Shown here: in pieces, positions 4,916 through 5,191 of the stretch
How the letters are laid out: each line of letters opens with the position of its first letter
Position numbering within the stretch: position 1 is the first letter of the stretch
NCBI GenBank assembly: GCA_030538175.1
Contig: JAUNUL010000223.1
Location: 1 to 5,191, forward strand
From: Propionibacteriaceae bacterium
Lineage (GTDB): Bacteria; Actinomycetota; Actinomycetes; Propionibacteriales; Propionibacteriaceae
Length of the DNA stretch: 5,191 nucleotides
Reading direction: 5' to 3'
The notes under the pieces: generated by a model
Seen by the model: only the letters and a program-made list of their open reading frames with translations
Told to the model about the DNA's origin: nothing
Database searches by the model: none
Position numbers and translations under genes: made by a program

Positions 4916-5191
4916 ATGAACTCGACGCCTGTGGACCCGACCGCTACGTCTGCGTGGCAGACCCTCTCGACCCTGCATGCCAACCTCACCCCGGACCTGC
5001 GCGGCTGGTTCGACGCCGATCCGGACCGCGTGCGCTCGCTGACCTTCACCGCCGGCGACCTGCACGTTGATCTGTCGAAGAACCTGATCACCCCCGAGGT
5101 TGCTCGGGCGCTCATCGATCTCGCGGAGGAGGTCGGGCTGACCGAACGCATCGAGGCGATGTTCAACGGTGAGCGGATCAACGTGACCGAG
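4916..5191 (+). CDS. pgi: Glucose-6-phosphate isomerase, N-terminal part (cut by window end)
   Basis: The first 92 codons of Pgi, which interconverts glucose 6-phosphate and fructose 6-phosphate in glycolysis and gluconeogenesis in the cytosol. The N-terminal region matches the family closely: LRGWFDADPDRVRSLTF (about residues 28-44), LHVDLSKNLIT (49-59, the conserved D-x-SKN-I block), and AMFNGERINVTE (81-92), which in complete enzymes leads directly into the conserved NRAVLH substrate-site region beyond this window. The frame is open to the last base. The ATG at 4916 has AAGGTGGAG just upstream and is the only sensible start. The full enzyme is usually about 540-560 residues, so about five-sixths is missing because of the window edge, not because of a mutation. 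Divergent from dgt with 105 bases between start codons. Confidence 0.95.
   Translation, partial: MNSTPVDPTATSAWQTLSTLHANLTPDLRGWFDADPDRVRSLTFTAGDLHVDLSKNLITPEVARALIDLAEEVGLTERIEAMFNGERINVTE

Overview
The window is high-GC DNA with strong third-position GC bias, many GTG/TTG starts and at least two genes whose start codon lies six bases after a TANNNT -10 box, as in leaderless transcripts. These traits and the protein families point to an actinomycete. The protein styles (Ala/Pro-rich envelope protein, actinobacterial Dgt and Pgi) suggest something like a Propionibacteriaceae member, but the genus is inference.

Layout: (1) 87-854, minus strand: a membrane-anchored DsbA/thioredoxin_4-like oxidoreductase with a CPYC active site. 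(2) 855-1208: a divergent intergenic region holding both outward promoters and a dense run of hairpins (963-1067), two of which are mutually exclusive. (3) 1209-2330, plus strand: a TTG-started exported or anchored protein with an SH3b domain, an Ala/Pro/Ser linker and an M15-like metallopeptidase-fold C-terminal domain, closed by a 16-bp-stem terminator. (4) 2389-2870: a gene-poor stretch ending in an AT-richer segment with a perfect TCACGTGA-N6-TCACGTGA palindrome (a CRP/GlxR-like layout). (5) 2871-3011, plus strand: a 46-aa, very basic small protein, followed by a textbook intrinsic terminator at 3025-3052. (6) 3053-3238: a convergent intergenic region that contains a 23-bp near-perfect copy (22/23) of the start of the small gene. 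(7) 3239-4810, minus strand: dgt, an HD-domain dNTP triphosphohydrolase. (8) 4916 to the window end, plus strand: the N-terminal 92 codons of pgi (glucose-6-phosphate isomerase), divergent from dgt.

The genes do not form one pathway. Two (the Dsb-like protein and the SH3b/M15-like protein) act in the envelope, while dgt (dNTP pool control) and pgi (glycolysis/gluconeogenesis) are cytosolic housekeeping genes. Every gene appears to be its own transcription unit. The most unusual part is 2700-3241: a small-protein gene behind a strong palindromic operator-like site, with a fragment of its own 5' coding sequence repeated just past the stop codon of the oppositely oriented dgt gene. The dgt mRNA 3' end could therefore carry an 18-nt perfect antisense to the small gene's translation start region.
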